This document shows positions 63,237 to 64,000 of a DNA stretch of 64,000 bases, piece by piece. Positions within the stretch are counted from its first letter, which is position 1, and every line of letters starts with the position of its first letter. Under the pieces are notes generated by a model. The model was not told the origin of the DNA. It did no database searches and saw only the letters and a program-made list of their open reading frames with translations. The translations under genes and the position numbers were made by a program. The DNA comes from Microbacterium pseudoresistens. Its GTDB lineage: Bacteria > Actinomycetota > Actinomycetes > Actinomycetales > Microbacteriaceae. The stretch lies in NCBI RefSeq assembly GCF_013409745.1, contig NZ_JACCBH010000001.1:2108001-2172000 (forward strand), given 5' to 3'.

Positions 63237-64000
63237 ATGCGGCGCATCCTCATCCTCGGCTCCACCGGATCGATCGGTACCCAGGCCCTGGAGGTGATCC
63301 GCGCCCACCCGCGACGCTTCGAGGTGGTCGGACTCGCCGCAGGATCGGATGCGCACGCTCTGGCCGCCCAGGCCGAGCAGTTCCAGGTCGAGCACACCGC
63401 GCTCGGAGCCGATGAGGCCGAGCAGCTCGTGCGCGATGTGGAGGCCGACGTCGTGCTCAACGCGATCACCGGATCGGTGGGGCTGGGCAGCACGCTGGCG
63501 GCGCTGAAGGCGGGGCGCACGCTCGCGCTGGCGAACAAGGAGTCGCTGATCGTGGGCGGCGCGCTGGTGACGTCGCTGGCCGCGCCCGGCCAGATCGTTC
63601 CGGTCGACTCCGAGCACTCCGCCATCGCTCAGTGCCTGCGCTCGGGCGATCGCTCCGAGGTGCGCCGACTGGTCGTGACGGCCTCGGGCGGGCCGTTCCG
63701 CGGGCGCACGCGCGCGCAGATGTCGGCCGTGACTCCCGCCGAAGCGCTGGCGCATCCGACCTGGGACATGGGGCGGATGGTCACGACGAACTCGGCGACG
63801 CTCGTGAACAAGGGCCTCGAGGTCATCGAGGCGCACCTGCTGTTCGACGTCGACTATGACAAGATCGACGTCGCCGTGCATCCGCAGTCCATCGTGCACT
63901 CGATGGTCGAGTTCGTCGACGGCTCCACGGTCGCGCAGGCCTCGCCGCCTGACATGCGGCTGCCGATCTCGATGGCGCTGGACTGGCCGCACCGGGTGGG
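63237..64000 (+). CDS. dxr: 1-deoxy-D-xylulose 5-phosphate reductoisomerase, 5' part (runs past window end)
   Basis: The first ~254 codons are visible. NADPH loop [25 protein letters not shown], metal site [13 protein letters not shown], and the active-site loop [13 protein letters not shown] are all present. It catalyses the first committed step of the MEP isoprenoid pathway. The 3' end is beyond 64000. Confidence 0.96.
   Translation, partial: MRRILILGSTGSIGTQALEVIRAHPRRFEVVGLAAGSDAHALAAQAEQFQVEHTALGADEAEQLVRDVEADVVLNAITGSVGLGSTLAALKAGRTLALANKESLIVGGALVTSLAAPGQIVPVDSEHSAIAQCLRSGDRSEVRRLVVTASGGPFRGRTRAQMSAVTPAEALAHPTWDMGRMVTTNSATLVNKGLEVIEAHLLFDVDYDKIDVAVHPQSIVHSMVEFVDGSTVAQASPPDMRLPISMALDWPHRV

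Overview
This is a 64 kb stretch of chromosome from a high-GC actinobacterium. Gene content and order fit the family Microbacteriaceae, most likely Microbacterium or a close relative. The evidence is very high GC with strong third-position G/C, many GTG starts, 1- or 4-nt ATGA/GTGA overlaps, the rho-prfA / prmC-tsaC-wecA-atpI-atpBEFHAGDC order, and frequent start codons placed 5-10 nt after a TANNNT -10 hexamer (probable leaderless mRNAs). The genus is an inference. I saw no phage, transposase, integrase, CRISPR array or rRNA, and no gene-free stretch over about 200 nt.

Layout. 1-5.4 kb: a NUDIX fragment, a palindromic intergenic repeat, metX and metY (methionine/homocysteine synthesis from homoserine), an SDR, ung and a GNAT acetyltransferase. 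5.4-11.4 kb: a peptide/nickel-type ABC importer operon headed by an alpha/beta hydrolase. 11.5-22.3 kb: an AhpD-like protein, a Tyr phosphatase, an iron-boxed SIP protein, an HExxH protein, an arginase-family protein, pspA with a TPM-domain protein, DUF3097, trmB and several small membrane proteins. 22.4-29.3 kb: a MarR regulator whose 3' end lies antisense to tRNA-Arg(CCG), then an amino-sugar module (NgcEFG-like importer, SIS protein, RpiR regulator and a divergent BadF/NagK-type kinase) with a clear 25-bp operator between the divergent genes.

29.3-45 kb: argS, a DUF2993 protein, a YihY/BrkB protein, lysA-hom-thrB (aspartate-family amino acids), rho, prfA, then cysE-cysK on the opposite strand, prmC, tsaC and wecA. 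44.5-51.9 kb: a complete F1Fo ATP synthase operon with an AtpI-like gene in front and a strong terminator behind. 52-64 kb: yaaA, a Pro-rich membrane protein, an aldo/keto reductase, a PP2C phosphatase next to an orphan EccC/FtsK-type ATPase, alanine dehydrogenase, an L-asparaginase II homologue, OsmC, a PlsC-type acyltransferase, a tandem-FKBP lipoprotein and the 5' part of dxr.

How the genes fit together: homoserine from hom feeds thrB here and metX/metY at the other end, and cysE/cysK supply cysteine. The RpiR-SIS-NgcEFG-kinase block looks like one regulated amino-sugar uptake unit. Most of the rest is housekeeping. The less explained parts are the intergenic palindrome, the MarR/tRNA overlap, the orphan EccC-like ATPase, a possible 7-codon leaderless uORF in front of plsC, and the recurrent leaderless promoter architecture.
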